From Acephala macrosclerotiorum (Eukaryota; Ascomycota; Leotiomycetes; Helotiales; Mollisiaceae), in assembly GCA_014904845.1 (NCBI GenBank), contig MU119251.1:186001-250000 (forward strand): a stretch of 64,000 nucleotides of DNA, given 5' to 3'. This document shows, piece by piece, positions 34,511 through 47,500 of the stretch (the stretch's first letter is position 1; every line of letters starts with the position of its first letter). Made by a program: the position numbers and the translations under genes. The notes under the pieces are model-generated. The model searched no databases, was not told the origin of the DNA, and was given only the letters and a program-made list of their open reading frames with translations.

Positions 34511-35290
34511 TCATGCATCAGTACTCCCCCCAAGCGTATCATAAGGATTATCACCCAGCCCTCCCTTCTGCGTTGGCATCCCAGCATCACCACCCTCAGC
34601 ATTATCCCTCGCAAATTTCTCTTCAGCCAATCGTCCCGGATCGTTCTTCCCCCCAATATCCTGATTAAAACTAGCATTCTTCGGGTTCCCCTCAATGCCC
34701 TCCGTCAAATTGCTCCCCTTCGGTCCACCAACATCAACATACTGACTATTCACATAACTCGCTGCAGTTCCGGCATTACTGCTCGAACCGCCAGTCTCGT
34801 ACGAACCCTGCGTATTCTCAACCGCAAGACCCTTAGCTTGTCCGCCTAGAGAGTCGGGGTAGTTGCCTCCAGATCTCTCTGAAGCCCAAGAATCTTGTGC
34901 GAGACGAGCTTCAGCGTCTGAGGCTGGGTCGAGACGGGTTGCTCCTGAGGTGTTGGTGTTTGCGAATGTGGAGTTAGATCCAGAGACCCCTGATGCTTCT
35001 GAGTTACTGTTCTCGGAGAATGCGCAAGATTCTGCGGCGAGGGAGTCGGAGGCTACAGGGCCTGCTCCTTCTTTGATGATTGCGTTGGGGTCGTTGACCT
35101 GGAAGGTAGATTAGCACATGTTCTTACTGCAACAATGAGGCATCGTGAGAAGAGCCTCTCTTTGCTAGACAGCCTCTTTTTCTCTGTGTCAAAGCTACCG
35201 GCGCTTCCAAACCAGCATTTGATATTATATTTTAAGAGTTTGAGCTGACACTCTCACCTTGGTGCCGTGGGCTGGGTTTCGTCCAGACAT
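34511..35290 (-). CDS. Small hydrophilic (LEA/SMP-like) protein
   Basis: Exons 35290-35258 and 35098-34511; about 206 residues. The first exon (MSGRNPAHGTK) joins VNDPNAIIKEGAGPVASDSL after a 159-bp intron, longer than the local norm. The protein is rich in Gly, Ser, Ala, Asn and Asp, with no hydrophobic core and repeated S/G/N tracts (SEASGVSGSNSTF, GGSSSNAGTAAS), so it is probably disordered. It resembles late-embryogenesis-abundant or seed-maturation-like fungal proteins linked to drying and stress, but only in composition and in the SDSLAAES stretch. A second hydrophilic gene lies 573 bp upstream on the same strand. Confidence 0.75.
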
Positions 35291-35862
35291 GTTGACAATA
35301 TTACTGGTATCGAATTCTTGTTCAATTCAGTTCGGAAGGCTACAAAACACCTTTTCAAGCTCTCAACAGCTCTTCTCGAGCCCCTCAAGCTTGCCGCGTG
35401 CTAGCATAACATCATATTTTGATCAACAGCCATGACATCACCCAAAGTAGCAACTCGACCCTTCTTGTGCCACTCGAGCCGCTTTTTGAAGTACGCCAAG
35501 TGGCTCTTTGGCAAGTTTGCAGTCTGGCGTACGGCCATGTTTCGGTGATGTTTTGCGGAAGACGTCAATATGTGGCGAGGTGTTGAGGGGTCGTCTTGGA
35601 GGGGTATAATGATCACGTGTCAATGATCACGAGGAAATTTTTGATCCAGAATCTCAGTCTGGTCATATAGTCTTTTGAGCAGTTTTGATACGATTTTGAA
35701 GTTCACTTAGGTTAGGTACTTGAAAAATTGATCCGAAGTTGGACAATGACGTTGAAATTTGTCGTGCTATGCTTCTTCCCTCATGAACTCTCGGCAGATT
35801 GGAGCTTTCTTCCTAGTTCTAAATTTCCAGAAATATATCTAAGACATGACTTCCTCAGCTTC

Positions 35863-36165
35863 TTATTTCTTCAACGCATCCTTTGGCAATCCCTTGAGGC
35901 TCTCCTCTCCTTGTCGTCCAACACTGCTCAAATCCGCACCATCCTCCTGTCTAACACCGCTTCCCTCGGTAGCAGGCTCTCTCAATCCAACAGTTGAGGC
36001 TTCGCTGGTACCCGTTGGGATCTCCTCTTGACGTTCTCCAGCCTTCACATTGACTGTTCTAGCATCGGCAGAGTTCCAGTCTGAGGCGACGGGTGGGTCG
36101 TCTGGGAGAGGGAGGTTGGCTTGACGCTCAGCGATGAGGTCGGCTTTGCTTTGTTGTTCGGGCAT
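35863..36165 (-). CDS. Small hydrophilic conserved protein, 100 residues
   Basis: Intronless; MPEQQSKADLIAERQANLPL at the start, then LPDDPPVASDWNSADARTVN and REPATEGSGVR, ending GLPKDALKK. I have a sense of this pattern (ERQANLPLP..PPVASDWNSAD) as a conserved short protein of ascomycetes of unknown role. It has no Cys, no membrane segment and high charge, so it is probably unstructured and may act as a hydrophilin. Same strand as the previous hydrophilic gene; it ends well before the gamma-tubulin gene. Confidence 0.75.
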   Translation of the reverse strand: MPEQQSKADLIAERQANLPLPDDPPVASDWNSADARTVNVKAGERQEEIPTGTSEASTVGLREPATEGSGVRQEDGADLSSVGRQGEESLKGLPKDALKK

Positions 36166-36612
36166 TTTGATTGCTGGTAATGATTGTCGGAATTTGATTG
36201 ATTAGATGGAGTATATTGGACTTACATTTTGTTACTTGAGATAATGCTGTCGAGAGAAAATGATTTGCGAAGAAAAATCGCGACTTGCCTTTTGAAAGCT
36301 TCCAAAACTGACCCCACCTCACATACCTGAAGCTATGTCATACTCTTGGTTCCTGAATCGGATTGAATGCTAATTAGTAATTGCATGAGTTGTTCCCTGC
36401 GGTTTAGGAGCCTTCCTCCGAACATTTCTTCAATGACGTTTAGTGCAGATATTGCGAGAGATGACCGAGGAATCAACAGGCCCCTTAAAGGCCACGTGAC
36501 ATCTCTCCATATTGGTATCATTAATCAACACAACGCCGTCAGCATAGACATGCCTGCCTATTCACCAAGACCTCAACTCCAAGCTCAGTATTTCCCTGTA
36601 CCCGTAATACCC

Positions 36613-38312
36613 TCATGCTACCCTCTTGTCCCCGGCTTCTCCTGCTGCCGCCTTCTCTGGCCCATCGGGATTCAGATAGTTGGCATCTTCCGCTGCTTCA
36701 TACTCAGTAATGAGATCGGTGACAACTTCTCTTGCTTCGTCAAATTCGTTCAGGTTGTCAGCGAAGGGTGCAGTCTTCTTGTAACCCTCCATGAAAGCAT
36801 TGCGCTTCCTCATACCATCGTACTGTCTAACAATCCGTTTGAAAAGCTAGAGAGACATATTAGTAGATTCTATAATAACGAACGTTGAAGGCTTACCGTG
36901 GCTATGCTTGTATGATTGGCCAGCATTAGACCGCTGACACGATGGTTCATGGGAATGTAGGGGCTTTTCTTGGTCAATGCCACCTGGATACTTGCTGGAC
37001 CCCAAGGGATAAATGTAGCAAGTCGGCGTTCTCTGATTCTCAACAGGCTCTTGTGGACATCTGTTGGATCCACATCTCCCTGAATAACATTCAAAATTGA
37101 GATGTAGCAACTCTTCTTGCCTGGAATAGTAGATACCATGCGGTTCTTTGGTTGCAATAGGCGGCGCATAACATCCAAGACGGTCGTCTTGCGAACAGTC
37201 TTGGCCTGTTCCACGTTGTCTCCTGTAAATGGTGTGTATGCAGTCATGAGGAAGTGGCATCTAGGCGTAGGAATCAGAGACGCTATAATGCTAACAAGAT
37301 CATTGTGCATGTAGCCTGGGTATCGAAGGGTTGTTGTGCTAGCAGACATAACGGTCGAGACCTGTCAAGATATTAGTGAAATTCACGTATAGAGTCCAAA
37401 CAGGTTTACACACAAGTTGATTGGTCTGTTGGAAAGAAGGCTCCTGAACATGTAATCGGTCTGCTGCTATTCGGGAAAGTGCTCCATTGTCCAGGACCAC
37501 AACCGAGTCGGCGTTTTGTGTTAACCTCCTCATGGACAATAAACTATTGTATGGATGCACTACCACGTCTCCCGAGTTCGTGGTGTCTGGGAAAACCGAA
37601 TACGTCTGGATGATTTTCTTGGGAAAGCGGTCATTCAGTTTCTCGAGGAGAAATGATCCTAGACCAGATCCAGTACCTCCAGCTATCGAGTGCAGCAACA
37701 TGAACCCCTTGAGCAATTAGTTTCTGCGTTGGTTCGTGGAAAGTACTCATACCTCAAGAGAATCACTGCCATCCGCTTCTCGGTCTATCATCTCCATGAT
37801 GTCCTCATGCACTAACTCTCCTGTCTGATATCCATCTCCCCAGTTGTTTGCCGCACCTACTCCGTTTTTGCCAACAAAGAAGTTCTCCGGGTTGTAGATG
37901 TTTTTGTAAGGTCCCGTTTGGATACTGTTGATGACCTGTATATTATCAATACTAGATCTGCCACTTCTCTGCGAGTTCAAAATCTGTACGTACTCGAGGT
38001 TCCAAATCGATCAAGATCGCTCTCGGAATGTATCGTGTGTCGTCAGACTGGTAGAAGAAAACATCCTTTCGGTCCCCGCCTTCTGTCGCAAACTCCTCTA
38101 AATTTCCATCCTGACTAATACCATGTTCTTGGCAGAGCTGTTGCCAGAACTGACTGCCAACTATAAGGAGGAATTAGGAGCTGTTCTTGATAATTCTGGA
38201 AGGGGTACAGACTGCTATTGCCGCACTGGCCCGCCTGGACGGTGATTATTTCTCTGTACATGTCAGTCGCGGTGAAGATGTTTCTCTTAGAAGGGCGAGA
38301 TTACCTAGGCAT
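36613..38312 (-). CDS. Gamma-tubulin
   Basis: Seven exons: 38312-38305, 38253-38213, 38160-37994, 37935-37753, 37707-37414, 37361-36897, 36846-36613; 463 residues. The first exon is only 8 nt (ATG CCT AG). Then come [46 protein letters not shown], the GTP loop [52 protein letters not shown] and [31 protein letters not shown] and [14 protein letters not shown] set it apart from alpha- and beta-tubulin. It nucleates microtubules at the spindle pole body. The C-terminal tail is acidic then Ala/Gly/Lys-rich. The second-to-last regions are intact, so the gene should work. Divergent from the nucleoporin gene. Confidence 0.96.
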
Positions 38313-38623
38313 GCTTTACCATCAATTACATTCAGTACATTGATTCCGACGCTAAGCAGAGATTCCGAAAGGTCATCTAACAGTGAATTGCTCCGATGGT
38401 GAACCGTCGCGTTGTTGAGGTTGTTGGCGACGCGTTACTTTTCGCGCTAAAATTGATCGGGAGCAAAGCTATGTAAATACTGCTAGAGCCTGACTTCAAC
38501 CATAAAAACAGCAACGAAGACGTCGCACCCAACAACGCCTTTTGCTACGATCGCACACACGGATTTAGGTTCTACGCATGCTTTTCTATTGGTACCGATA
38601 GGTTGCAGACGCCTGAAAGCAAA
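38313..38623. promoter_or_regulatory. Shared promoter of gamma-tubulin and nucleoporin, MCB/E2F-like boxes
   Basis: 311 bp between divergent starts. ACGCGT at 38430-38435 is directly followed by TTTTCGCGC at 38439-38447; both are MBF/SBF-type cell-cycle motifs. This arrangement predicts G1/S-timed transcription of one or both genes. Confidence 0.5.
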
Positions 38624-41600
38624 ATGAGCTTCCAGGTTCCCTACTCTTCGAGCCCTCTCGGCCCTCCGTCAACACCTGACAGAAGATCAAACAATGGCAA
38701 CAATGGCTTCTCATTTGGAGCTTCGAATCCTTCCACAACCCCAGCCGGACCTCCACCTTCATCGGCTGGCTCATTCACGCCGGCTGGGCCACCCCCTTCT
38801 TCGATATTCGGGAGTTCTATGATGGACAACAGGAGCCCTGTTAAACCTTTATCATTCTCTAAGCAAAGTGCATTTGGCAGTTCATCTGCGAGCTTTATGA
38901 AGTCATCTGTTGCGCCGCAGCGTTCGGGACTTAGCCATCAATATGATGTCGATGAGAGCGAGGACGAAGGTGAGGAATATATGGAACAGGAGTACGACCA
39001 GGAGGATAACACTAACCAAGGATATGCGGAAGAGGATCCTGATGCGATGGAAGAAGAGGATGGATCGTACGAAGGCGACGAGAATATGGACGACTACGAA
39101 TCGGATCTTCCTAGGAAGAGCAATGCGCCTGAATATGAAGACCAAGACTCAGATCTGGTGCTAGCCACACCAGGCGCTCTAAAGCGAAGTCGAGGAGGCA
39201 TGATGAACGACTCATTTGCGCAATCTACCTCCGAGCCCAAGGCCTCCATGTTCGACTCTATCGCCAAAGACCTGTATACTCGAATGCCTGCGCCGGCCAT
39301 AAATGAAGCTGATGATGTTATCTTGGGAACGGAAGAGATAATCGCACGACTCTATAACGAAGGCATTGGAGCAGTTGATGAGGACGACCAGCTTCAAGAA
39401 GTGTTATCGGTTGTTCCTGGTGAACTTATAACACTATGGAAAGAGTACCACAACAAAACTAGAGTAGCCAATTCAGAGGAATACGCAGCAGCAATCGGCC
39501 CAGGTCCTAGAGCAACCAATTTTGCGAAAGCAAACTTCATTGCTGGTCTAACATTACAAATTCAACATCCAGAGAAGATTTCGCACCAATCCTTCGACCG
39601 AAAAGTCATGCCTCTTCCACAAATCTTACTCGAATGGATGGATGAATACCATAACCCATACCCAACGCAATACAACGAAGTTTGGACGCACAGCCCGAGT
39701 CCGTCAAATCATCAATTGTTCTGGGATACGATTTTCAATAGCCTCATTCGTGGCAAGGTCTTGGCCGTATCGAATATTTTGAAACAGGCTGGCTGGCAAC
39801 ACGCTAGGAATGAAACTGATGCACCGAGACAGCCATTTGATCCCGTGGGCTTCTCAGGCGTAGCGCTGGCCAACATTGAGAGGGTAGTAAATGCTGCCGT
39901 CCATACCCTATCTCTTTGTCCTGCCACCAAAGGCGATTGGAACATCAGAAGTAGCGACTGGACACTGTTCCGACTAAGGGCATCGTCAGCTTTGGAAGAG
40001 CTTAGGAGTTTCGCGGAGGGTCGAACTCGAGACAACGAGTCTACGGGACGCTCTGGGACATACAGCAAGACCGCGCAAAAGGCCGAGAGTAGAGTGCCGT
40101 GGAACATCTACCAGAACCTTGTCACGATGTATAGCCTAGTGCTGGGGGATGTGAGTGCGATATCTGAGAATTCGGAAGACTGGGTCGAAGCAACAATTAG
40201 TTTGGTCGCATGGTGGGATGAGGGAAAAGACGACCGGCGGTTGGCTATGGGTCGTTCACACACTGCATACCGTGCTGCGTCTCGAGAGACTGATGAGAAC
40301 TCCTTCCGACGCAAATTACGAAGAGCCTTTGAACAAGCAACGTCTGAGTCGACTGATTTCGCAGTCAACAGCGCTGATGAGGTCGAAGTGGCCTTAGCAT
40401 CACTATTTGAGGGTGATTATGTGTCTGTCGTTGGGTTTCTCCGTGGCTGGTCAGGACCTGTATCTTCTGCAGTGGCTGAAGTGGCATCTCTTGGTGGATG
40501 GTTACCACAGGTGGAAGAGAAGAGTCTGATCAACATGGGAAGCTTGGACCAGGATGATATGGATCTGCTTGGCTACAATTCGTCGCCATCTAAGGTTGAT
40601 GGAGTTAAAGATCAGACACTCATTGCCTATTCGAAATCTCTAGCACGAAGAGACGTGTTGAGGCGTCTAGGCGTTGTACGTGAAGGCTGGGAAATATCAA
40701 TTGCGCTACTTGGGAGACTCGATTCTGCTCAGCGATCCGAGGAGATGGTTGGGCGGTTCGTGGAGAATTTCGATCTAGACTCATCAAGCACGGTTGATAA
40801 ATTATGGACGCTTCTCAATAACATCGGGTTGGGTCGCCATGCTGAGATGGTCGCGGAGGTAAAGCAATGTTTTTCCACATGAAAAAATAGTACTAACTGT
40901 CACAGTCATACGCCAACTCCCTTGCTGAAGGTTCCCACAGATACGGCGAAGCCTTGTGGTACTACGCGTTGTCTCACAAGAACCAAAAGGTCAAGGATGT
41001 CCTTGATCTTCTAATCTCATTCTCCCTGATTCAGTCTACAGCATATCCCCCAGAGTCAGAATCAGACGACCATCTTCGACATCTTATTGCTGATCCCAAG
41101 ACCGCATTGAACGAATTGTCTCAAATGGATGGCCCTGCTGCTGAGCTACTTCACAGGATGCTTAGCGGTTATGCAACGTTGAGGAAGTTCTATGACCTTC
41201 GAGACGCCGAGGTTCTACAATCGACGAACAACAAGCCTCAGAAGGGTCGAATCGCTCGAAAGATCGAGGCAGCATCAGCTCTGATGGCTGTGATCACCAG
41301 CTCAGATGACAACATTCGAGGTGGTCTGTACGATGAAGAATGCGGAGCAGTCGTCAGCGTCGACTTCCTGCTTGCGCTGTTGGGAGAGGCGATGGTGTTT
41401 GTCAACCAACCGGACTTTGCAATCACAACATCACAGATCGATATCCTGCTGAAGGCCATCGAGGATCTCCAGGCAGTCGGACCACGTGTTTACTCAGCCT
41501 GCACAGAGTTCCTGCAGACCGTTGTAGCTTCAGGACAAGGTCTCAAAGGATCATCTCCAACCGACATGTTACGAAAATCAACATCGAACGTCAGTGGAAC

Positions 41601-41823
41601 AAGCAGCTTTTCTATGGTAGGAAGCTCGATGCTAGCTTCACAGCTCAAGCAGTCCATGAGCAGCAGCGGTGTCCTTGTGAAGGGGAACATCAAGCGTGGT
41701 TGGGATTGGCGACAAGGCATCTCAGCAGACACATCAGGAGACACACTGTTGAGAATATTGAGGCTGGGATTAGCAAAGTCGCTTGCCAATGCGTGGCTTG
41801 TGGAGGCAGATAGTAGGATGTAA
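38624..41823 (+). CDS. Nup85-family nucleoporin
   Basis: Exons 38624-40858 and 40906-41823; 1050 residues. The N-terminal 120 residues are Pro/Ser/Gly-rich with scattered FG pairs (FSFGASNPS, SIFGSSMM, AFGSSSAS), followed by a very acidic segment (about 110-180). The rest is alpha-solenoid: HQLFWDTIFNSLIRGKVLAVS matches the helix where Nup85 contacts its neighbours in the Y-complex, and after the intron RYGEALWYYALSHKNQ and GYATLRKFYDLRDAEV continue the fold to the C-terminus. It should be a scaffold part of the nuclear pore. I considered Nup96/Nup145C and Nup120; the helical signature and length favour Nup85. The FG-like N-terminus is longer than in yeast Nup85. Confidence 0.75.
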
Positions 41824-42275
41824 GATATAGATGGGGCAAGAATGTGTACTGATGCATCCGACGGCGTTTATAAAATGGGTTACTTGGGAGGAGTAGATTT
41901 GGTAGTATAGCGATGAACACAGTCCGTCGTGAGAATAAAATAATGATACCCTCAACCACACCACAAACCCATCTGTGATTGAAAAATAGCAGGGGAATTC
42001 CACATATTTTGCTTTGCCGTTACTTGAAGCCGATAATTTTGTTGAAACCAATGTCCCAAATTGAGGTGGTACTTAGAACTGCCCATATGTCGAATCTTAG
42101 GAAGGGACATCCCTCAATGGAGTTATCTTTCCTGGATCTTGAGCTTGCATTCAAACTCATGTCCCACTACGCCACGCTCAAACCCTTTTTTCTTCTAAAT
42201 CCAACGCAGCTCGCCACACACTCTTGAACCCCATATCTAAGACGACATGTCCGGAAACTCTCCCCCCGATCCCGT
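41824..42275. other. 3' intergenic stretch between convergent genes
   Basis: Space between the nucleoporin stop and the GT8 stop. No gene seen. Confidence 0.45.
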
Positions 42276-43388
42276 CTAGAACCCATCCTTCTTAAGCCCC
42301 TTCTCCTCCTCCGCCTTCAATCTCTCATTATTCATATCCACCCACCACTGATGCGTCGGATCACTTCCCACGTTCCTCCCCTCCCCATCCATCTCATCCC
42401 ACGGTTTCGGCGCTAAGATATAATGCACATTCTTTACCTCCTTATCCTTCCAAATCTGATGATGTACTCCCTCCCACCTCAAAGTCTTCAACGCATTGTA
42501 AACATAAGGCAATGGGACCCAACGGCCTTTGTAGAGGTCAGAGAGGAGAGATTGATCGGCGAAATCCATGTTCGAGGCATCGGATTCCATGAAGGCGACT
42601 ATTTGGTTGTAGACGGCGGTGCAGGGGTTTACGACTTGGAGGCCGCCGTTCATGAAGCCGAGAGGGCCGACGGCTGGGTCTGGACCGACCGTTTGAGCGA
42701 TATCTGGTGTGTTGTGTTGAGATGTGAAGGCGCAGTTTTCGGGGATCCTGTTATAGAATCTCATCAGCCCTTGTCTTCAATAGCATCGTGTTCTTTGTCC
42801 AACACAACCAAGCGAAGTAGGACAACCTCAAAAAGGGGGAAGGAGGTACGTACCAATCAGCAGGATAATGCTTCTTCTTCAACGGGTTACAAACACACGC
42901 ATGCCCGGCCGCAAAAACCCTCTTCCCCTTCCCCTCCATCTCCGGCCCATCCAACTCCAACTCCATCAACTCATCCATATTCTTCCTCACCAACATATCA
43001 CTATCCAACTGCACCACTCTCTCATACTCCACTAGACTAAACGGTGCCAGCTTTGACCAACAATCGTAGAATCTTGGATCGGCGGAATAGTCCTTGCCTT
43101 TTGTAGGGAGGAGGTATTCGATTCGTTGTTTGGGGATAGAGCGCGCGTCGAGGGCAGCGTGACCTTCGGCGGGGAAGGTGTCGGTGTAGAGGGCTACGAG
43201 GGGGTATTTGGAGCCGGATTTTTTGAGAGAGTAATCAAGAGTTAGGAGGCCAGCGAGATAATTGGTATTGGTGATTAGCGTTGTAAAAACTGTACAGGTG
43301 TTAATTAGCTTTCCTACTATCTCTGTTAGATGAAGAGGGAATACGTACCCTTCTTCGACTCCGTGACTCTCTTCTTTTCTTCTCCCAT
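42276..43388 (-). CDS. Family 8 glycosyltransferase (glycogenin / galactinol-synthase-like)
   Basis: Exons 43388-43349, 43289-42854, 42747-42276; 315 residues. The fold begins VFTTLITNTNYLAGLLTLDYS; the sugar-nucleotide and Mn2+ site is VVQLDSDML with the DxD at about 109-111. Later motifs are AAGHACVCNP, GFMNGGLQVVNP, DQSLLSDLYKGRW, the usual GT8 acceptor-side segments, and VHYILAPKPWDE, with the HY..KPW pattern typical of the family. It should move a sugar from UDP-glucose or UDP-galactose to a protein or small acceptor. There is no signal peptide or membrane helix, so it is probably cytosolic. It lacks the long C-terminal extension of true glycogenin, so I would not name it glycogenin. Confidence 0.92.
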
Positions 43389-44545
43389 CTTTGCGGTTGG
43401 TGTCAATGTGCTGTCTTCCCGCCCAAAGATATGACCGAGCTCCAGTTCCAGCTCTGACAAATAGATGCGAATGGATGTGAATGTAGATTGAAGGATAGGA
43501 AGATGGTGAATATGCTAGCAACTATCAGCAGAACATCTTATACCTCTAGCGTCTCTCGTCTTGGCAGGTACGCGTTGCTGTTCCCTCAAATGATCACCGT
43601 TGTCAGAGATATTTGTTTTGCTACAAACACAGGAAGTTTGCGACAACCCCACTAGCCCGCAATAGAGGGGTTATCGGAGTTTCAGCGAGTCATGACAGGG
43701 ATTAACGGGCGTGAAACAGAAGTTTAGGCTATTTTACCGAGCTTCTCAGGGGCGCTATCGTTGTTATCGAAGTCCCTGGAACCGATCCCAGGGGTCTTGA
43801 TCAACGCTATCCCTCTGAACTCTAGCTGGGACGAAAATATCTCAAAATATCTGAGACAGGCGCAGGCCGTGACCTGGGCGAAACAATTTTTGGACGACGT
43901 ACTTCTGCCCAAGCTCTTATCAATCTTCCCTCGCAATCCAAACTCTTAGATCTGTCTGGCGTTTGGATATCGTCAGGCCTCCTCCCGAGAATATTCCACG
44001 AGGCTGCTTATGCAAACACAAGGTAGGTGGTGATTGGGTTCAAACAAGCACGTGGAGAGGTCACAATTCGTGGTGGAAAGGAAGCTTTTGAGAGTCATGT
44101 GTTTTGTGCGCAATCATTAAAGCCGATTAGGCAAGCTAATTCCATGCAAGAAGCAAGCCAGTGTGGCTGCCATAAGCGCAGAAGCTACTCACCGTAACTG
44201 CTTTCTGATCTCAAATATGCTTGCTAATCGAAGTATGTGTGCCTATCCTTTTCAGAATGTCTTAGTTTCCCCCAGTGTTGCCCTATTGCCCCTCAACTCC
44301 TTGAATCAAATCCCATTTGTCCCAGCCCCCTTAAATCAATCCCTCATTTCCCCAGTAACGCCATAAAATCAGAGACCATGATATCTGATTTGCCAGAGCG
44401 ATGCAGAAGAGAAGAAATTTCTCTAACGCATACCCTTAGCAAAGATAGCAGAGCTGGCTGGAAGAAAAGCTATCTCGTGCAGAAGGGAAGAGAACCATCG
44501 AATGTCCCAGCGTTGTTGGAACATACTCGTTCAACTTTGCGAACA
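43389..44545. other. Gene-poor stretch
   Basis: Promoter of the glycosyltransferase and 3' flank of the GTPase. A short frame at 43761-43949 starts MLSKSLEPIPGVLIN and could be a gene remnant, but nothing supports it further. Confidence 0.4.
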
Positions 44546-47500
44546 TCAATGACCGTAGTCACTGTCTTCCGAATCATCGTTGTCCTCCTCCGAGCTTGAT
44601 TCGGAAGATGATTCATCACCAGAAACCTCCACATCAGATTGGCCTTCTCCGTCGACGTATTTTTCATCCTCGGTATGAATTACGTTGGCGAAAGGATTGC
44701 GAGCGCGCAGATCAACAGTCGGATCTTCCAACTCCTTTGCCCAAGTCTCGTCCATAATCGCCAATTCCTTCAAGATGAGACGCCGAAACTCGGCTGTAGC
44801 AGCAGAGCCAAGAGAGCTCTCGTGAACTCCGCCCAAATTGATCACACGAACAATATCCCGCTTCAACTTCATTTGCGAGATCTTGGCGGCCGTCCCAAGT
44901 CCCGAAGAGAGGACTTTTCCCATCTTATCGAGCTCTGCGACCAAAGTCTTCGAGGTGTTCTCGAACATGGATTTGCCTTGCTTTTTGGTGAAGATCACTA
45001 GGTTCTTCTTCATGCGCTTTCCAACGCCGCTGCCTGCTTGGAAGTCAGCCAGTCATGCACCATACTTTGTTGTCCTCCTGATGACTTGGATATTTTCCAT
45101 ATGGCAGGTCAACTTACCAGAGTCTCCGAATGCCGCATCATAGTAAGTGAGCATATGCGCCTTTACAGCGACCGCAACTGTTCGGTGTGCTTCATTAGCG
45201 TGGGTTTGGCCTACCTCAAGGGCTTCATGGACTTTTCCTCGGATTTGATCTTCTAGAATGGGGACTTGTTGAAGAATGTTGTGAGCCAGATCGTATCTGC
45301 CACAAATCTGGCTCACCGAGCCACGAAGAGATTTCTGGAATTCTCGTAGGGCATTGATAACTGCGTTGGCGAAGAGTTCATGTTGGGCTGGCAGTCGGAC
45401 ATGGAAAGCGAGCTTCCAAGGTCTACTTAACGGCTCGATAAAGGGCTCGGAGAAAGCGTCGTTGAAGTGATACTCGACTTTCTTGCCAGTTTTATACTTC
45501 TCGCCAGAACGTTTGCAGATGGCTCTCCAGCTGCCCCACGCGATGTCTTTACTCGCAAGTTCTGTGCTTAATTTCAATGCATCCTCGGCTCCGGCATTGA
45601 CAATTGTGCCAAGGTTCCCAATGACGTGAACCCTGACAGTTCGCCGCACATTAGCCATGACATTCAGCTTAGCTTTGTCCGTGGCCTACAAGATACACGT
45701 CAGTTCTTGAAAATCCTTCTTAGAATACATGCTTACACGAGAAAATCTGGGGCAAAACGCTTGCTTACCTTCTTCACGACCTCGTAGTGCTTGTTTACCT
45801 CCTTTAGAAGCTGGTCTCTCTGCTCATCTGAGAGCTGAGCGATCTTTCCGCGGCTTTCTGCCCATGACTTCAAAGTGACCTCGAAGAGATTAATCTCCGT
45901 GAGAATCTTGTCTGCGGCGTATTCTCGATCCGCCAGTGTGCATTGCTGAGCGAACGCCTGAAGACTCGGGATGTTTGTATCATTGATGTTTCGAAAGCCT
46001 TTAATAGAGTTATCACGCTTAAATCGACCACTGAGCTTTTGGTATGCCTTCGCGGAAACGCAGAATGAATTTAGACTACTCTTGGAATCTGACCAGGATT
46101 AGCCTCGAGCTAGACATTACAGGGAAATATAGGTACCTTCAGATTCTGGGACGCTGGTCTCAAGCTCGTCCATCAATTCTCCTTGGCCAGTCTTGAGGTC
46201 CTGGCTGAGGTGTCCTTGGGTATATTTATTGCGTTCTCGAATGCAGACTGCTTTCATCTTAACGTTTAAAGCATTGATGGACTTCTTGACCTTGGAAATC
46301 TTCGCGTTGAGATCAGTTTCCATGGCAAGGACAGCGTTGAGGGCTTCTGACTCGGATTCGGCTTCAGCTAGCTTGCGTTTTCTGTCTCGCTTTAGTTGGC
46401 TAAGCCGCTCGTTAAGTTGTGCCAATTCGTCGGACAATCGGGTCTCTTCCGCAATCTCCTCCTTCAAGACTGATTTGTCAAGATTCAAAGACTTCATGAC
46501 CTCGTGTGTGGTCACCTGGTCGGTTTTGGTCATCACAAAAGTGACAAAGTTCTCGTGATACCGACCGTCCATCAATAGTTGGCGCTTGAAAGACCGGGAC
46601 ATCAACTCATTTGCGACCTTGTCATCAATAGCTCTGACAATGTCGGCCACGACCCACATGTGTCGAAGCTTTTGAATGTACTTCTCCGCCACTTGAGTTC
46701 GTCCCAAATTTGAGTCACCCAGACCAGGTAGGTCAACAAGGACAAGGCCGTGCTTGAGAAGGTCGGACTTGATATAGATTTTCACTAAGCGAACTAATGG
46801 CCAATACGCGAACTCGTCAGCGTCAGTCCCCTTGTTGCTACTATCAATGTACGCGTTGATAGCTTCAGAGAACTTCAGCGCGGTTGACTCCTGGATGGTA
46901 ATTGATTGTCCTAGGACATGTGAGAGGCCACGTTCCAGCTCTAGACCGACGGGACTCGATTCCACGATTCTGTTTATGGGAATTCCAGGGTAGACCGCAG
47001 AGAGCTTGGCATACCCCAGGCTCGCATCAGTACCACCGTTTAGTGAGAGTTGTTCGGCGACGGGTCTGTTCTTGATATCATCCGCCAAAATATCGAACTC
47101 AGCATCCCACTCTTGAGCAGTGACGAACTCTACCTCTGCTCTGAAGGCTTGACGAGGGTCTTCGGAAGTGTTGTATCCAATCTCCACGACGACAGACGTG
47201 CTGGCTCGCATTGCATTGCATGGAACGATGGTCTCGTGCTCGACAAGCGCATTGATCAGAGAGCTCTTGCCGCTACCGGTGTAGCCAAGAAATCCAATAA
47301 GAATTCGCGAAATTTGACTGAGTTGGATGATTTCATCTGTGTCAATTGTTAGTGAAAATAATCATTGGATGACAATTTCTGGGTCTTGAGATAGAGAGAA
47401 CACGCACCGCATTGCTCAATCCAAGCAGCGCCATCTCGGAATGATTCGGCGTGCTTTTCGAATAGAGCCTTTACTTTTTTGACCGAGGCAATACCTAAAT

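Noticed and set aside
38624..41823. Nup96/Nup145C or FG-nucleoporin identity
   Set aside because: FG pairs are few and confined to the start; the helical part fits Nup85 better. Residual doubt is kept in the confidence.
43761..43949. 62-codon plus frame in the gap after the glycosyltransferase
   Set aside because: Too short and without a domain or splice context.
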